Assembly: GCF_030463535.1 (NCBI RefSeq)
Contig: NC_132900.1
Coordinates: 25,501,456 to 25,565,455 of the forward strand
Reading direction: 5' to 3'
DNA from: Salminus brasiliensis
Taxonomy: Eukaryota > Chordata > Actinopteri > Characiformes > Bryconidae
DNA: 64,000 bases
Made by a program: the position numbers and the translations under genes. Numbering within the stretch: the stretch's first letter is position 1; the number at the start of each line of letters is the position of its first letter. This document shows positions 1 to 11,990 of this stretch, in pieces. The notes under the pieces are model-generated. The model was not told the DNA's origin and ran no database searches. It worked only from the letters and a program-made list of their open reading frames with translations.

Positions 1-600
<600 letters not shown>

Positions 601-1183
601 TATCCGTGATCTAAACAGAAACGTGTCCTCAAACGCCTTCTTTCTCCCATCACAGCAAGCCACCCTGGTCTGTTTACCATGCACGAGCTGCAGGAGCGCG
701 TTATCAATAACACTGGAGTATCAATAACACTGGAGATTAGTGGAGATTGGAGATGTTTGAAAGAGGCTCAGTCTGAGGTGGACGATATGACGATGTCACT
801 GCACTCTTACTAAAAACGGTTCTAGTCAGTACTGGATGGGGGTTCTTTAATTGTAACAACAGTGGAGCCCTCTGGGAAATGTGCAATATGCTTTTCTTTA
901 TGAAGAAGATTAAAACAAATGGTTCTTTGAGTTGCTTTTACTAAACCCCTCTTATGCCTGAGAAATAACATCACGCTTTTCTAAGCATATCATGGCTAAG
1001 GTCAGTGATCACCAGGTTCTGTGGCTGTTTAACATGTTGCTGTTCGTTCTTCCTCACTTTGATTTAATGAAACACCTGATGTTTAATTACGTCATCATGT
1101 ATCAGAGTGGGGAAAAATAATAACCAATAATTCCACTGCATGTTTTCCCTCCCCTTCCCAACAACCTCATCAACCTCATCCTC

Positions 1184-1289
1184 ATTTTATATAAGCCTGT
1201 GCAAGCCACTGAGAGCAGAGGTGATGTCTGGTGTTTCTGAATGACCATTCACCTCTGCTCTCAGTGGCTTGCACAGGCTTATATAAAAT
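1184..1289. repeat. Perfect 41-bp inverted repeat with 24-nt loop
   Basis: Arms 1184-1224 and 1249-1289 are exact reverse complements over all 41 bases, separated by 1225-1248. The left arm begins attttatataagcctgtg and the right arm ends with its complement. Pairing stops abruptly at both outer edges. The right edge lies next to the start of the 28-bp minisatellite. The arms contain no transposon ends that I recognise. The structure could form a cruciform in DNA, or a long hairpin in the cbln2 pre-mRNA. Confidence 0.95.
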
Positions 1290-1299
1290 ACAAGCTCCC

Positions 1300-2440
1300 C
1301 CTGGATGAGTATGGACGAGATTGGACGAGTAATTGATGGTATAGATATGTATAATTGAGTATGGATGGGTATGGATGCTATAGATGAGTATGGATGGTAA
1401 GGATGGTATAAATGAGTATGGATGGTGTAGATGGTGTAAATGAGTATGGATGGTAAAGATGGTATAAATGAGTATGGATGGTAAAGATGGTGTAAATGAG
1501 TATGGACGGGTATAGATGGTATAAATGAGTATGGATGGTGTAGATGGTGTAAATGAGTATGGATGGTGTAGATGGTGTAAATGAGTATGGATGATATAGA
1601 TGGTGTAAATGAGTATGGATAGTATAGATGGTGTAAATGAGTATGGATGATATAGATGGTGTAAATGAGTATGGATAGTATAGATGGTATAAATGAGTGT
1701 GGATGGTAAGGATGGTATAAATTAGTATGGATGGTATAGATGGTGTAAATGAGTATGGATAGTATCGATGGTATAAATGAGTATGGATGGTATAGATGGT
1801 ATAAATGAGTATGGATAGTATCAATTGTATAAATGAGTATGGATGGTAAAGATGGTGTAAATGAGTATGGATGGTATAGATGGTATAAATGAGTATGGAT
1901 TGTATAGATGGTATAAATGAGTATGGATTGTATAGATGGTATAAATGAGTATGGATGGTATAGATGGTATAAATGAGTATGGATTGTATAGATGGTATAA
2001 ATGAGTATGGATGGTAAAGATGATATAAATGAGTATGGATGGTAAGGATGGTATAAATGAGTATGGATGGTAAGGATGGTATAAATGAGTATGGATAGTA
2101 TAGATGGTATAAATGAGTATGGATGGTAAGGATGGTATAAATGAGTATGGATTGTATAGATGGTGTAAATGAGTATGAATGGTATAAATGAGTATGGATG
2201 GTATAGATTGTATAAATGAGTATGAATGGTATAGATGGTATAAATGAGTATGGACGGGTATAGATGGTATGAATGAGTATGGATGGGTATGGATATGAAT
2301 GAGTATAGATATGGATGGGTATGCATGGATATGGGTATGTTTGGATGAGTGTAGAAAGGGATTGATGGGTATTGGATAGCTGTAGGTTTGGTATTGATAT
2401 GGATGGGTGTATATGGTATGGAGGTGTATTGATGGATATG
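1300..2440. repeat. 28-bp minisatellite in cbln2 intron 1
   Basis: This is a tandem array of GAGTATGGATGGTATAGATG followed by GTATAAAT, period 28 bp. For example, unit starts fall at 1863, 1891 and 1919. Single-base variants and short units occur, and the array becomes irregular after about 2230 (gggtatggatatgaatgag). Because 28 is not a multiple of 3 and the minus-strand unit has no stop in any frame, overlapping minus-strand frames of up to 379 codons arise. They encode only HTHLYHLYHPYSFIPSI-type repeats and are not genes. Confidence 0.93.
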
Positions 2441-2734
2441 AGTATGGGGTTAATTTAGAAAATGCTGAACCGGATCTCAGAAGGAATAAAAAAATAAATC
2501 CAATCTGATCCTGTAACAGATCTATCCTGAAACACACTCACACTTACACTGTGTGTTTTGTTCTGTGGGGTAGTAGAGTGTGTGAGTGGTGTATGATAGC
2601 CTACTGTTAGAGGCTCACCTGAGGAGCGTCAATTATAAACAGCTCATTTTAAAGCTTTGACTTGGTAATGGGTTGATGGGTGTCGGGGGAGGAGGGGTAC
2701 CTGCACATTCACCGCCTCTTCTGAAATCCAGGGT

Positions 2735-2960
2735 ATTAAAAAGGGTTGATCCTGCTTTTGTTGGAGTAACTGCTATCTGTCTCTACTGTCCAGAGAAGGC
2801 TTTCTACTAGATTGTGGAGCATTTCTGAGAGGATTTGATTGCATTCCACAATAAGAGCATTAGTAACAGAGACTAAACAATCTGTGTGTGTGCATTTGCA
2901 CAGATGTGTCAGCAACAAGCAATTTAAAGTAGCTGAATGCATTCATTAAAAGAGGTGTCA
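2735..2960 (-). mobile_element. Deleted copy of non-autonomous DNA transposon family RF2
   Basis: Read on the minus strand, 2960 to about 2880 matches the RF2 left end (gacacctc, ttcattaaat-type run, then ctactttaaattgc and ctgacacatctgtgcaaat). About 2835-2740 matches the right part (aatcctctcag, ctagtagaaagcc, actccaaca). The middle is missing compared with the copies at 14818-15175 and 48832-49190. It is an intronic insertion with no coding capacity. Confidence 0.7.
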
Positions 2961-2994
2961 GTCGACATTTGGACACAGAGCGTACGGCACATAG

Positions 2995-3180
<186 letters not shown>

Positions 3181-3186
3181 TGAAAG

Positions 3187-3187
3187 T

Positions 3188-3230
<43 letters not shown>

Positions 3231-3393
3231 TTATTTTGTCCTCTCACTCTCTTACCCTTTTTTATCTACATCTTCTACCTTCTCTCCTTCACCCCCTCTC
3301 TCTCTCTCACTGTTTCTTTTTCTCTCCATCTTCCTCATTCTCTCCTTTGCTCTATTTCTTTCTCTCCCTCTCACTCTCTCTCTCTCACACACA

Positions 3394-3446
<53 letters not shown>

Positions 3447-3738
3447 TTTCTTTTTCTCTCCATCTTCCTCATTCTCTCCTTCACTCTCTCTCTCTCTTCC
3501 TCTCTCTCTCTCTCTCATACACACACACTCTTTCTTTTTCTCTCCATCTTCCTCATTCTCTCCTTCACTCTCTCTCTCTCTTCCTCTCTCTCTCTCTCTC
3601 TCTCATACACACACACTCTTTCTTTTTCTCTCCATCTTCCTCATTCTCTCCTTCACTCTCTCTCTCTTCCTCTCTCTCTCTCTCTCACACACACACTCTT
3701 TCTTTTTCTCTCCATCTTCCTCATTCTCTCCTTCATTC

Positions 3739-3780
<42 letters not shown>

Positions 3781-3797
3781 TCACTCTCTCTCTCTTC

Positions 3798-3860
<63 letters not shown>

Positions 3861-3900
3861 TTTTCTTTTCTCTCAATCTTCCTCCTCCTCTCCTTCACCC

Positions 3901-3938
<38 letters not shown>

Positions 3939-3945
3939 CAGACCT
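3187..3945. repeat. (CT)n/(AC)n compound tract with 80-88 bp higher-order repeat
   Basis: The stretch is almost entirely pyrimidine on the plus strand. Inside it a unit of ctttctttttctctccatct plus tcctcattctctccttcact, a (TC)n run and a short (CA)n run recurs, with starts near 3447, 3531, 3619 and 3699 (spacings 84, 88, 80). Degenerate copies lie near 3315 and 3865. A pure (CA)n run lies at about 3826-3858. Open frames of 266-267 codons here encode only Ser/Leu/Phe repeats. Confidence 0.95.
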
Positions 3946-3977
3946 ATTTGTTTACACATTTATGTTTTTACAGACTC

Positions 3978-4660
3978 TAAGGGTGTGTTTATATTTGTCA
4001 GCTTTGGTTCCATTCAAACAAACCCTGTTGCTCTGTTAGAGTAAGTGTAAATGCTGCCTTTCGAACTTTCAAACTCTGGTGTGTACCAAACAAGCGGTCC
4101 AGGACCACCTGAACAGGTGCGAATTCTGGTGCGGTTCACTTGATGTATCAAACCAAACCAAAGGCATCTCAACATTGCAAACACAGGATGTGATGTCACA
4201 AGGTGGTTGCATTATTGGCGTTCTTACAGCTAGAGTTTTGCATGTGCACTGTGTCACTCCTGCCTGCAAAATCTAGTATCAACCCCTGTCTGTTCGCTCC
4301 ACCAACGTCATGCCTGCATCTCCGTTCAGACCTGCCCACTTTTCTCTGCTTTTTACTTCTTCTACCACAGCAACGAAAAGACGCGTGTGAGTCGGGATGC
4401 AGCCACAGTAACGTTCAATTTACAGCTTTAACGTATGCTATTCCCTGAACAAATTAGCACATTTAAATTATCAAAATCATTGGTGGTTTAATACTGATAT
4501 CGAGACGGCGTGATTTACTAAGACAGGTTTAAGGGTCCAGGGTTTTTTCCTCTGTGATTCACTTGCAGTATATTATCCCTGCCCGCTTCCCAAAACAGCC
4601 AGTGATCTGTCCGCCCGATAGATCAGCATGGACACAACTACAGGTATAAACACACCCTTA
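3978..4660. mobile_element. Non-autonomous DNA element with 16-bp perfect inverted ends
   Basis: taagggtgtgtttata at 3978-3993 is the exact reverse complement of tataaacacaccctta at 4645-4660. The 683-bp interior includes ttggttc/gaaccaa-type sequence but no long open frame. Size, inverted ends and lack of coding capacity fit a MITE. The flanks do not give a clear target-site duplication, so I do not assign a superfamily. It sits in cbln2 intron 2. Confidence 0.75.
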
Positions 4661-4833
4661 AAACCTTCAGTATTGTGCTATTACACTTAATACACCTGTG
4701 TGTGTCTGAGAGAGTGAGAGAGATTGACAGAGAGTGAGAGATGGGGAGGGAAAGGCCAGCACTGATTAACACTGCTTTAAACCAGCACTCCCACTGAACG
4801 GGCACAGACCTGGTATTAAAGCCCATCTATTAA

Positions 4834-5052
<219 letters not shown>

Positions 5053-5415
5053 TGTCCTCACACAAATCCGGAGCAGTGGCGAATGATCCTGTGGCTGGAT
5101 GTCCACTGTCCTGCATGTTTCACCTGCAACCCAACTCTGTGTCTCCAGTTGAGTACTGCTGCAGTCTGCGGTTCATGCCCAAAAGAAGAAGTCATGCCGT
5201 CATTCCTATTTCAGGAACTCCGGGTCTGGATTCCTCTCCCACGGAAATGAACAGGGTCTGTAAAACCTGAATGCCACTGGCTCCTCTGAACGACATTAAT
5301 ACTGTTAATACCGTGTAGTGTAATGCTACATGATAAGCTAACACTGCAACACACCCAATTAACATCATAAGACAGACCTCACCAGAATACCACAAATAAA
5401 ACAGACAGCTTGGTT
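5053..5415 (+). other. Probable cbln2 3' UTR
   Basis: From the TAG at 5050-5052 to just past the first canonical poly(A) signal. The sequence is unique and free of recognisable repeats; the first transposon begins at 5481. This is inferred from position and signal only; a longer UTR through the transposon is possible. Confidence 0.5.
5395..5400 (+). terminator. Candidate cbln2 poly(A) signal AATAAA
   Basis: This is the first AATAAA after the cbln2 stop codon, 343 bases downstream. A GT-rich stretch (ttggttgtc) follows within 25 bases, as expected for a downstream element. Confidence 0.5.
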
Positions 5416-5480
5416 GTCAAATGAGGTTAGTTAGATCTCTTTGGCAGCATTTGGCAGCATTTGAGAAGCTGTTGTTTCTA

Positions 5481-6017
5481 CATCAATCAGCCATTACATT
5501 AACACCACTGACCAGTTAAGTGAAAAACACTGACTATCTTTATCTACATTGGTATCTGTCAAGGGGTGGGATCGACATGTTAGACAGAAAGTGAACAGCC
5601 AGTTCTTGAAGGTGATAAAGGTGTTAAAAGCAGGTTAAATGGGCAAGCCTAAGAATCTGAGCAAGACGTAATGGCTAGACGACTGGGTCAGAGCATCTCC
5701 AAAACATCAGGCAGGTCTTGTGGGGTGTCCCTGATATGCAGTGGCCAGTACCTTCCAAAAGTGGTTCAAGAAATAACCATCTGTTAACAGGTGACAAAGT
5801 CATTGGCCCCTAAGGCTAAGTGAAGGTCCATGAAGGCCTTACCTCACAACTTCCAGGACTTATAGCATCTGCTGCCAATGTCTTGGTGCCAGATACCACA
5901 TGACACCTTCAGAGGTCTTGTGGAGTCCATGTCTCGAATAGTCAGATCTGTTGTGGTGGCATGAGGGGGACCTACTCAATATTAGGTAGGTGGTATTCAT
6001 GTTACGGCTGATCGGTG
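5481..6017. mobile_element. RF1 DNA transposon, TA-flanked, near full-length short form
   Basis: The left end catcaatcagccattacatt and right end aatg-type run ending ggctgatcggtg are inverted repeats of about 25-30 bp with a few mismatches. TA flanks both ends (5479-5480, 6018-6019), as for Tc1/mariner-like elements. Internal phrases such as gtggttcaagaaa, ggtccatgaagg and tggtgccagatacca recur in the other RF1 copies in this window. No intact transposase is present. Confidence 0.8.
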
Positions 6018-6261
6018 TATAATAGTGTTAAAGTTTAGTAGTCTGCTAACGTTGGCATAGTCCAAGTGGTCCAAGACATTATAGAAAATATTTGAAAAAT
6101 TACATTTCTTTTCTCCAGTAAAGTAAACCGGCTTAGACCCGGAGCACCAAATACGGGCATGACATTGACTAAACAACAACTAGTGATTACAGAGTTAGGT
6201 GTGGTGAACTGGTGTTGAAGGTGAGGTTCTGCAGGACAGTAGATCTCAGTAGATCAGCAGT

Positions 6262-6430
6262 TTTCAGTCAAGTCCTGCTTGTTTATTTTGTTCCAGCTTC
6301 AAAAACACACCATATCCAGGTAATGGAGGGCCCGAGATGCTAATAACCTGGCTCAGGTGTGTTAGGGAATGGAACAGAAGAAAAATGTGGACTGGCTAGA
6401 GGCCACCACCAAGGACTGGATTGAAAACCC
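6262..6430. mobile_element. Degenerate hAT-like palindromic MITE
   Basis: The left part (cagtcaagtcctg, ttgttccagcttcaaaa, aatggagggc) and right part (ctggctcaggtgtgttag, ccaaggactggattga) match a teleost MITE type whose ends pair as TCAAGTCCTGG/CCAGGACTTGA. The copy is old and uneven; target duplications cannot be read. Confidence 0.5.
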
Positions 6431-6439
6431 TTTCTCCAG

Positions 6440-7045
6440 ACCAGGAAGGTTGAGGAACGACCAGCTTGGGAGAACTTTTTCCAAAAATTCCTGTTCTGTT
6501 CTTGTTTATCAAGATTATAACCCCTATGTATTATTTTTAGTTTTTCTGGGTTTTTTTATTTTTTATTTTTATTTGTCTTTGGATTCAGGAGCAAAAGCAA
6601 CCCTCCTTCTTTACCCAAAGTGGAACCCAAATTGTGTGTAAAGTGTTGTAAAAAAAAAAAGAAGAAAAAAAAAGCCGTGCTGAAATGACAAATGCAATGT
6701 AGGCGTAGGATGTTGTTTCCAATCCTTCTTTCTTTTGGTACAGAGGAGCATATTTTGCACGGATTGTGATTTGTATAGTGCTTGATGTCGATTCTCTGTG
6801 ATATTGTCTATAGAAGTCCATGTTCAGTAACACAGAGTAGCATAAATGGTTTCTTCCTATCGCCGTTCTTCCACCTATAGCAATATCTCGCATCTCCAGA
6901 ATCACTTGAATGTAAATATGAGTATCATGCCGTAAACACAAGGAATGTAACCATTATCCATTCTTCAGTTAATTTGTCCGAATGCTCCATTTGGCAGGTC
7001 CGTATGAAAAATGTGTACATGTGTACAACTGAAACTAATGCTACA
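6440..7045. other. Intergenic, no gene seen
   Basis: AT-rich unique DNA with a T-rich stretch (6538-6578) and an A-rich run (6650-6672). Short open frames of up to 118 codons show no family resemblance or exon signals. Confidence 0.6.
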
Positions 7046-7052
7046 ATCACTG

Positions 7053-7583
7053 GCCACTTTATTGGAAACTTCTTGTACTCACTCACCCTATTTGAGCTCC
7101 ACAGATGACACGCAGGGGCACCATATAAGGAGGGGTTAGGGGGTTGTTGGGAGGTTAGGATGACTCTAAGGGCCTGTGACTAACAGGGGCCCTAAAAATG
7201 TATTAATTGAGTATTTTAGTGAAATTGTTGTAGTTGTAGTGCCCAGTGCAATATCCTCTCATGGGGCCCCTGAGGACAAGTCATTGTATAGGTGTACAGT
7301 TACAGGCATTAGCCAATCGGTTGCAACTCCATTCCTCATTGTTCAGTTTCTCACCACAGGACCACAGACCAGATATTATCTCCTAGGTTGAGAGTGGGTC
7401 CATGAGCCAAAACTATCTAGCCGTATGGAGCCAGGACAGCCAGGAGTAGCTCTGTGCCCTAGCCCTTCACTGATGAAGCACAAACTGTGCATCATCACCA
7501 GACCAGATATGCTACAGTCTCCAATTGTACTCCATTAAGGTGGAGCTACCGTGCTTTTGATCAGTTTCTGATAAAGTGGCCGG
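7053..7583. mobile_element. Inverted-repeat element with ggccactttat ends
   Basis: ggccactttattggaaact at 7053-7071 pairs with agtttctgataaagtggcc at about 7563-7581 with few mismatches. This is a teleost non-autonomous DNA transposon end type, also seen at 32756-33569. The interior carries a segment at 7155-7275 that is repeated at 28545-28660. No transposase is present. Confidence 0.65.
7155..7275. repeat. Dispersed repeat shared with 28545-28660
   Basis: Both sites read tctaagggcctgtgact, acaggggccctaa, tgtattaattgagtatttta, cccagtg and atatc with tcatgggg in the same order. The copies differ by small indels. I do not recognise the family. Confidence 0.75.
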
Positions 7584-7868
7584 AAACAAAAAAAAAAAAA
7601 ACGATGATCTGTTACCTTCTTTTGGAAAATAAACTTCCATTGACCTACTGTCTCAGTGTGCTGTTCCATTTGAGAATTACAGAAAGTTAAGAATGGAGAT
7701 ACAGGAGAGACAGAGAGCTATCTTGCTTTGGTTCACTTTTAAAAAGCGCTTATTTGACTTTTATAAAGCTTAACTGCTTGTTTATGCATGATGAACGTGA
7801 ACTAAGTGTTTAAGGTGGTAGTAATTCAGGCTCCTGCAGATGGTGATCGGGCTATAAAGACTTGTAGG

Positions 7869-8492
7869 GTGTGTGACGGGATTCATAGATTGAGATGAGG
7901 CAGTAACAGTGCAGTGGATATCTGGTTGGATGGTCTGTGTGGAGAACGGGTTCCAAATCAGATGTTAATAATTAGAAAAAAGAAGTGATTGCATCTGAGG
8001 GAGCCATAGTGTGAAGGAAGTAGCTGAATTTGTGGGTGTATGAAGCATACGGTCATACAGGTCTACCAGCAGTGGTAGAAATCCCAGTCTACAGGAAATT
8101 CTATTCGGAATTGTGGCCTAAACTGACGGAAAGGGACCGCCGGTGGGTTTCACGGCTTGTGAGTGAGAATCACTTCGCTTCCAGGCAAGAATTGCTTCTG
8201 TAAGTCAATGCAGGTCCTTCACCACCAACTTCTGAAAGCACAGTCTTCAGGGAACTGCATAGCATCAACATATGAAGCAGAGTGGCACGCAAGAGGCCTT
8301 TGCTCACTTCTGCTCAGGAATGACAAGAATTATAATCATTTCCTGTATGCTGCTGGTAGACCCATAATAACGTAAGCTACAAAACACCTGCAAATGCAAT
8401 CACTCCTTTTTGCCAATCATTAACATCTGCTTTGCAATCAATCCTCATTGAACTATATTCATATATAAAAATATATGAATCCCGTCACACAC
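7869..8492. mobile_element. 624-bp element with perfect 19-bp terminal inverted repeats
   Basis: gtgtgtgacgggattcata at 7869-7887 is the exact reverse complement of tatgaatcccgtcacacac at 8474-8492. A second small palindrome (attcatatataaaaatatatgaat region, 8457-8480) adjoins the right end. The interior has no long open frame and no similarity to the other families here. The flanks (ttgtagg and cggggtt) show no clear target duplication. Best read as a single-copy MITE of unknown superfamily. Confidence 0.7.
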
Positions 8493-8524
8493 CGGGGTTT
8501 TGTCCCCCTTTGCTGCAGTTATAG

Positions 8525-8652
8525 TTGAGGTCAAATGCTGGCTAGAGGGGTATAAAGTGATGGCGCTCCATCCAGTGCTTTTGGGATGAGTTGGAGTGGC
8601 AGAACCATCCAATCATCCAAGATCAGTACCTGACCTCACCAATGTTCTTGTG
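8525..8652. mobile_element. RF2 fragment
   Basis: tggctagaggggtataaag, ctccatccagtgcttttggg, atgagttggagtgg and tgacctcaccaatgttcttg are in RF2 order. Both ends are missing. Confidence 0.65.
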
Positions 8653-8659
8653 GGGCTGA

Positions 8660-9319
8660 TTTCTTAAGATGTTTCTACAAACGCATGGACATATGGTGTG
8701 TTTTCCCTTTATGATCAAATGATTTAAAAAACATTTCCAGTTGAAAGTCTTCATTCCAGTAAGTAATCTCCATATCCATTTTCCTTTATTACTGGAACTG
8801 CTGAAATTGTGCAGTTATCACTTGCACCCCGGTGTTGAGAGTCCCCAGTCATGGCAGCAGTGTTGTGTGAAAGAGAAAGTGTTAGAAACAGAAAAAAGAT
8901 AAAAGTTTTCATGTCCTACTGAGATGAAGATGGGCACAGAAGAGAAAGACCTGGACACCATGTGGATCTCCCTAAAGCAGGAGTGCCAAACCCTGCTCTT
9001 GGAGATCTACCAGACTACAGTTTTTTTTTTTTCGTCTCCCGCAGAGTTTCAGTTCAAACTTTGCTCTTCAAGATCTACCCTACCCTGCAGAGCTTAGCTT
9101 CAAGTGCTACTCAGCTTTGGGAAGTCAAAGCTTCACATCAGCTCTACCACGTTTTACACCTGGCAAAGGACAGTGCTTACTGAATCCAGAAGAGAGAGAT
9201 GATTATTGGATCTACTGCACTAAAAAGCTAATAAGCAATCTATATACAATGGTACATGACAGGATCCTTGAGGAACTTGGTTCATCAACAGGTTTATCAA
9301 GAAACCACTCATTTTGAAT
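8660..9319. other. Intergenic with hAT-like MITE remnant
   Basis: About 8980-9090 contains gtgccaaaccctgctcttgg and gatctacc-rich text typical of the CCTGGTCCTGGAGATCTACC class of hAT MITEs (compare 22308-22490), with a T12 run at 9021-9032. The rest is unique. Open frames here do not resemble proteins. Confidence 0.5.
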
Positions 9320-11210
9320 GTAGCGCAATGATTAGCAGGACCCAAAAGAAATCTGATTAGCTAGATCTAGAACAATGAACAGCTTCATCTGCGACCATAG
9401 TTAGCTTTATGTAGAACGATATTTACATCTACAGCAATTTCTAGAATCTAGAAATGATTTTTTGAAAATATCAGAATTATCTGGAGCTAGGATAATGGTA
9501 AGGTGTGTCTAGAACGTTGATTATCTGCATACTTTTATGACAAAAACTAGCTTGATCTATAACCATGATTCTCTACATATGCAATAATAATTTACTGGCT
9601 CTAGAACAAAGGTTAGCTAGAACCGGATCTACAAAAATGACTATCCGAATCTTGAATTTTGAAGCAAATGATGATTAGCAGGACTATGATTACTTGGACC
9701 AACAACAATGATTAGTTTGATCTTGAACACAGATGAATCTATGAAAATGATTTGCTGGATGTAGAAAAATAACTAGCTGGATCTACAATAATAATGATCT
9801 GGAACTTGGATCTAATCAGAATTAGCAGGACTATAGTTGGACCAACAACAATGATTAGCTGAATCTAGAACACTGATTTAAAAGTTGTTTAGCGTCTTCT
9901 ACAACCATATTTAGTGAGATGTAGAATAATATTTTGCTTGATCTAGGAAAATGCATAGCTGGATCACCACAATTAGTTGGATCTACAAAAATGGTAAGTA
10001 TCCAGGATGAACGCTCACTGGATCTATAAACATGGTTAGATATATATGCAATAATGATTTGCTGGATCTAGAACAATGGTCAGCTGAATCTAGAAAAATA
10101 ACTAACTGGAACTACAACATTGTCTATCTGGATCTGGAGCGGAAGATGATTAGCAGAACTCTGATTAGCTGGACCAACAACATTGATAACTTGGATCTAG
10201 AGCACTGCTTTAGAAGTGATTTGCTGGATCTACAACAATGATTTGCTGGATTTAGAGAAATTAACCTAGCTGGATCTACAACAATGATTATCAGGATTTT
10301 GGATCCTATCATGATTATCAGAACTATAGTTGGACCAACAACACTCATAAGCTGGATCTTGAACACTGAAAAAAAAGATGATTAGCCGGATCTAGGAAAA
10401 TGATTTGCTGGATCTAGAACAATGATCAGCAGTATCTAGAAAAATAACTAGCTGAATTTGCAACAATGATTATCAGAATACTGGATCTTTGAGCAAATAA
10501 TGTTAGGACTATAGTTGGACCAACAACTATGATTAGCTGATCTAACACTGAGCCTGATCTAGGACAACACAGAGCTTGATCACCACAATTAGTTGGATCT
10601 ACAACAATGATTATCAGGATCCTCAGTCTAATCATGATTAGCAGGACTACAGTTGAACCAACACCAATAATACGCTGGATCTCGAACACTGATTCTGAAG
10701 TGATTAGCTGAGTCAATGATTATCTGAATATAAAAGAGAGGTGATTTGCCAGATTTAGAACAATGTTTAGCCTGATCTAGGACAATGTGTAGTTAGATCA
10801 CCACAATTAGCTGGATTTTAAAAAAGGTAAGTATCCAGAATGAACTCAAACTGGACCTATAAACATGGTTAGCTACATATGCAATAATACATTGTTGGAT
10901 CTAGAACAATGATCAGCTTTATCTAGAAAAATAGCTATTCAGATCTACAACAATGAATATCTGAAGCTCAGTACGTTCTATCTAGGACAGTGGCTACTGT
11001 AGATCTAGAACAAAGGCTAGCTGGATCTATAAACCTGATTAGTTACATAGGCAATGATGATTTGCTGGATCTTATACAGTGATCAGCTATATCTAGAAAA
11101 AAAAAATAAGCTGGATCTAGGGCAGTAACTATCGTTGCTATGATTCGTTGAACCTACAACTATAATTAGGTGAATCTACAACAATGTTTTGCTGGATCTA
11201 TGACCATCCA
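9320..11210. repeat. Diverged 22-bp minisatellite (ctggatctagaacaatgatt type)
   Basis: About 1.9 kb is built from a degenerate unit near CTGGATCTAGAACAATGATT plus AG. Four successive units can be read at 10070-10140 with exact 22-base spacing. Variants carry tacaacaatg, ggaccaacaac or aaaaataac in place of the core. Many units preserve gatcta. Divergence is high, so the array is old. No open frame longer than 96 codons survives in it. Confidence 0.85.
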
Positions 11211-11214
11211 CAAG

Positions 11215-11985
11215 TGTGCTTTGGCTAAGACTAGTCATTTAAGTTCTGTCCAGAGTAAAATCAATAAAACAACAGTTCTCACATTAACGCAAAACGTGGT
11301 CCAGTTGTAATGAAGCTAGATACTTTCCACTCTAAATCCCTGGCTGGGTTTTCCTGAATGGAACTGCACTGTCAAAGCAGAACATGTGACCTTAAGTCAT
11401 CTGATAACTTAAGGATCCCCAATCATAGATGGCTCAAGCTACACCTGGGACTTCAAGCTAAACTCAAGTGTTATGATGCGCTACTGCATTGCTAAATGGT
11501 GCTTTTACTGGATATGGCAGCATAATGGGGTTTAGATGCAGGCCACATTATCCTCAGCTAGGAATGTGGGCCTTTGAAGCGCTGAACATTTAGAGCTTGA
11601 TGTTTTTTACTGAGGCACGGCTGAGAATCTGCACGAAAGTGAGGAAGATTACCACCATGGGCACAATTAAAAAGCGCCAGGACAGCACTCTTTTGAGGAG
11701 AGACGTGGTTTGGAAGAGCCATGGGAACGATGTGGGTGTCTAGTGTCAAAACTGCACAGTGTTAAAAATGCTAATTCCAAAAACAGCTCTCAGAAGGACA
11801 AAAATAAAATTTTCACCTTAGACGGGGTTATTTTGCCTAAAGGAATAGTTCCGTAGTTGATTTTGCCTGTTTAAAGTTTGCTTCTTTAGTTTTGCACTTG
11901 AGCGGTGAGGATAATGGAGCTAATGATAGAAACTTATACCACCACCAGCTAGCATGGTGCCTAGTGCATACGTAAATCATTACAC
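11215..11985. other. Intergenic, no gene seen
   Basis: Unique, moderately AT-rich sequence. The longest open frame is 63 codons. No transposon ends or conserved exon-like blocks recognised. Confidence 0.6.
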
Positions 11986-11990
11986 ATTAT

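Noticed and set aside
1187..2537. Minus-strand open frames of 379, 238 and 148 codons (His/Thr/Tyr/Pro repeats)
   Set aside because: They are translations of the 28-bp minisatellite in its three frames, inside cbln2 intron 1, with no non-repetitive domain.
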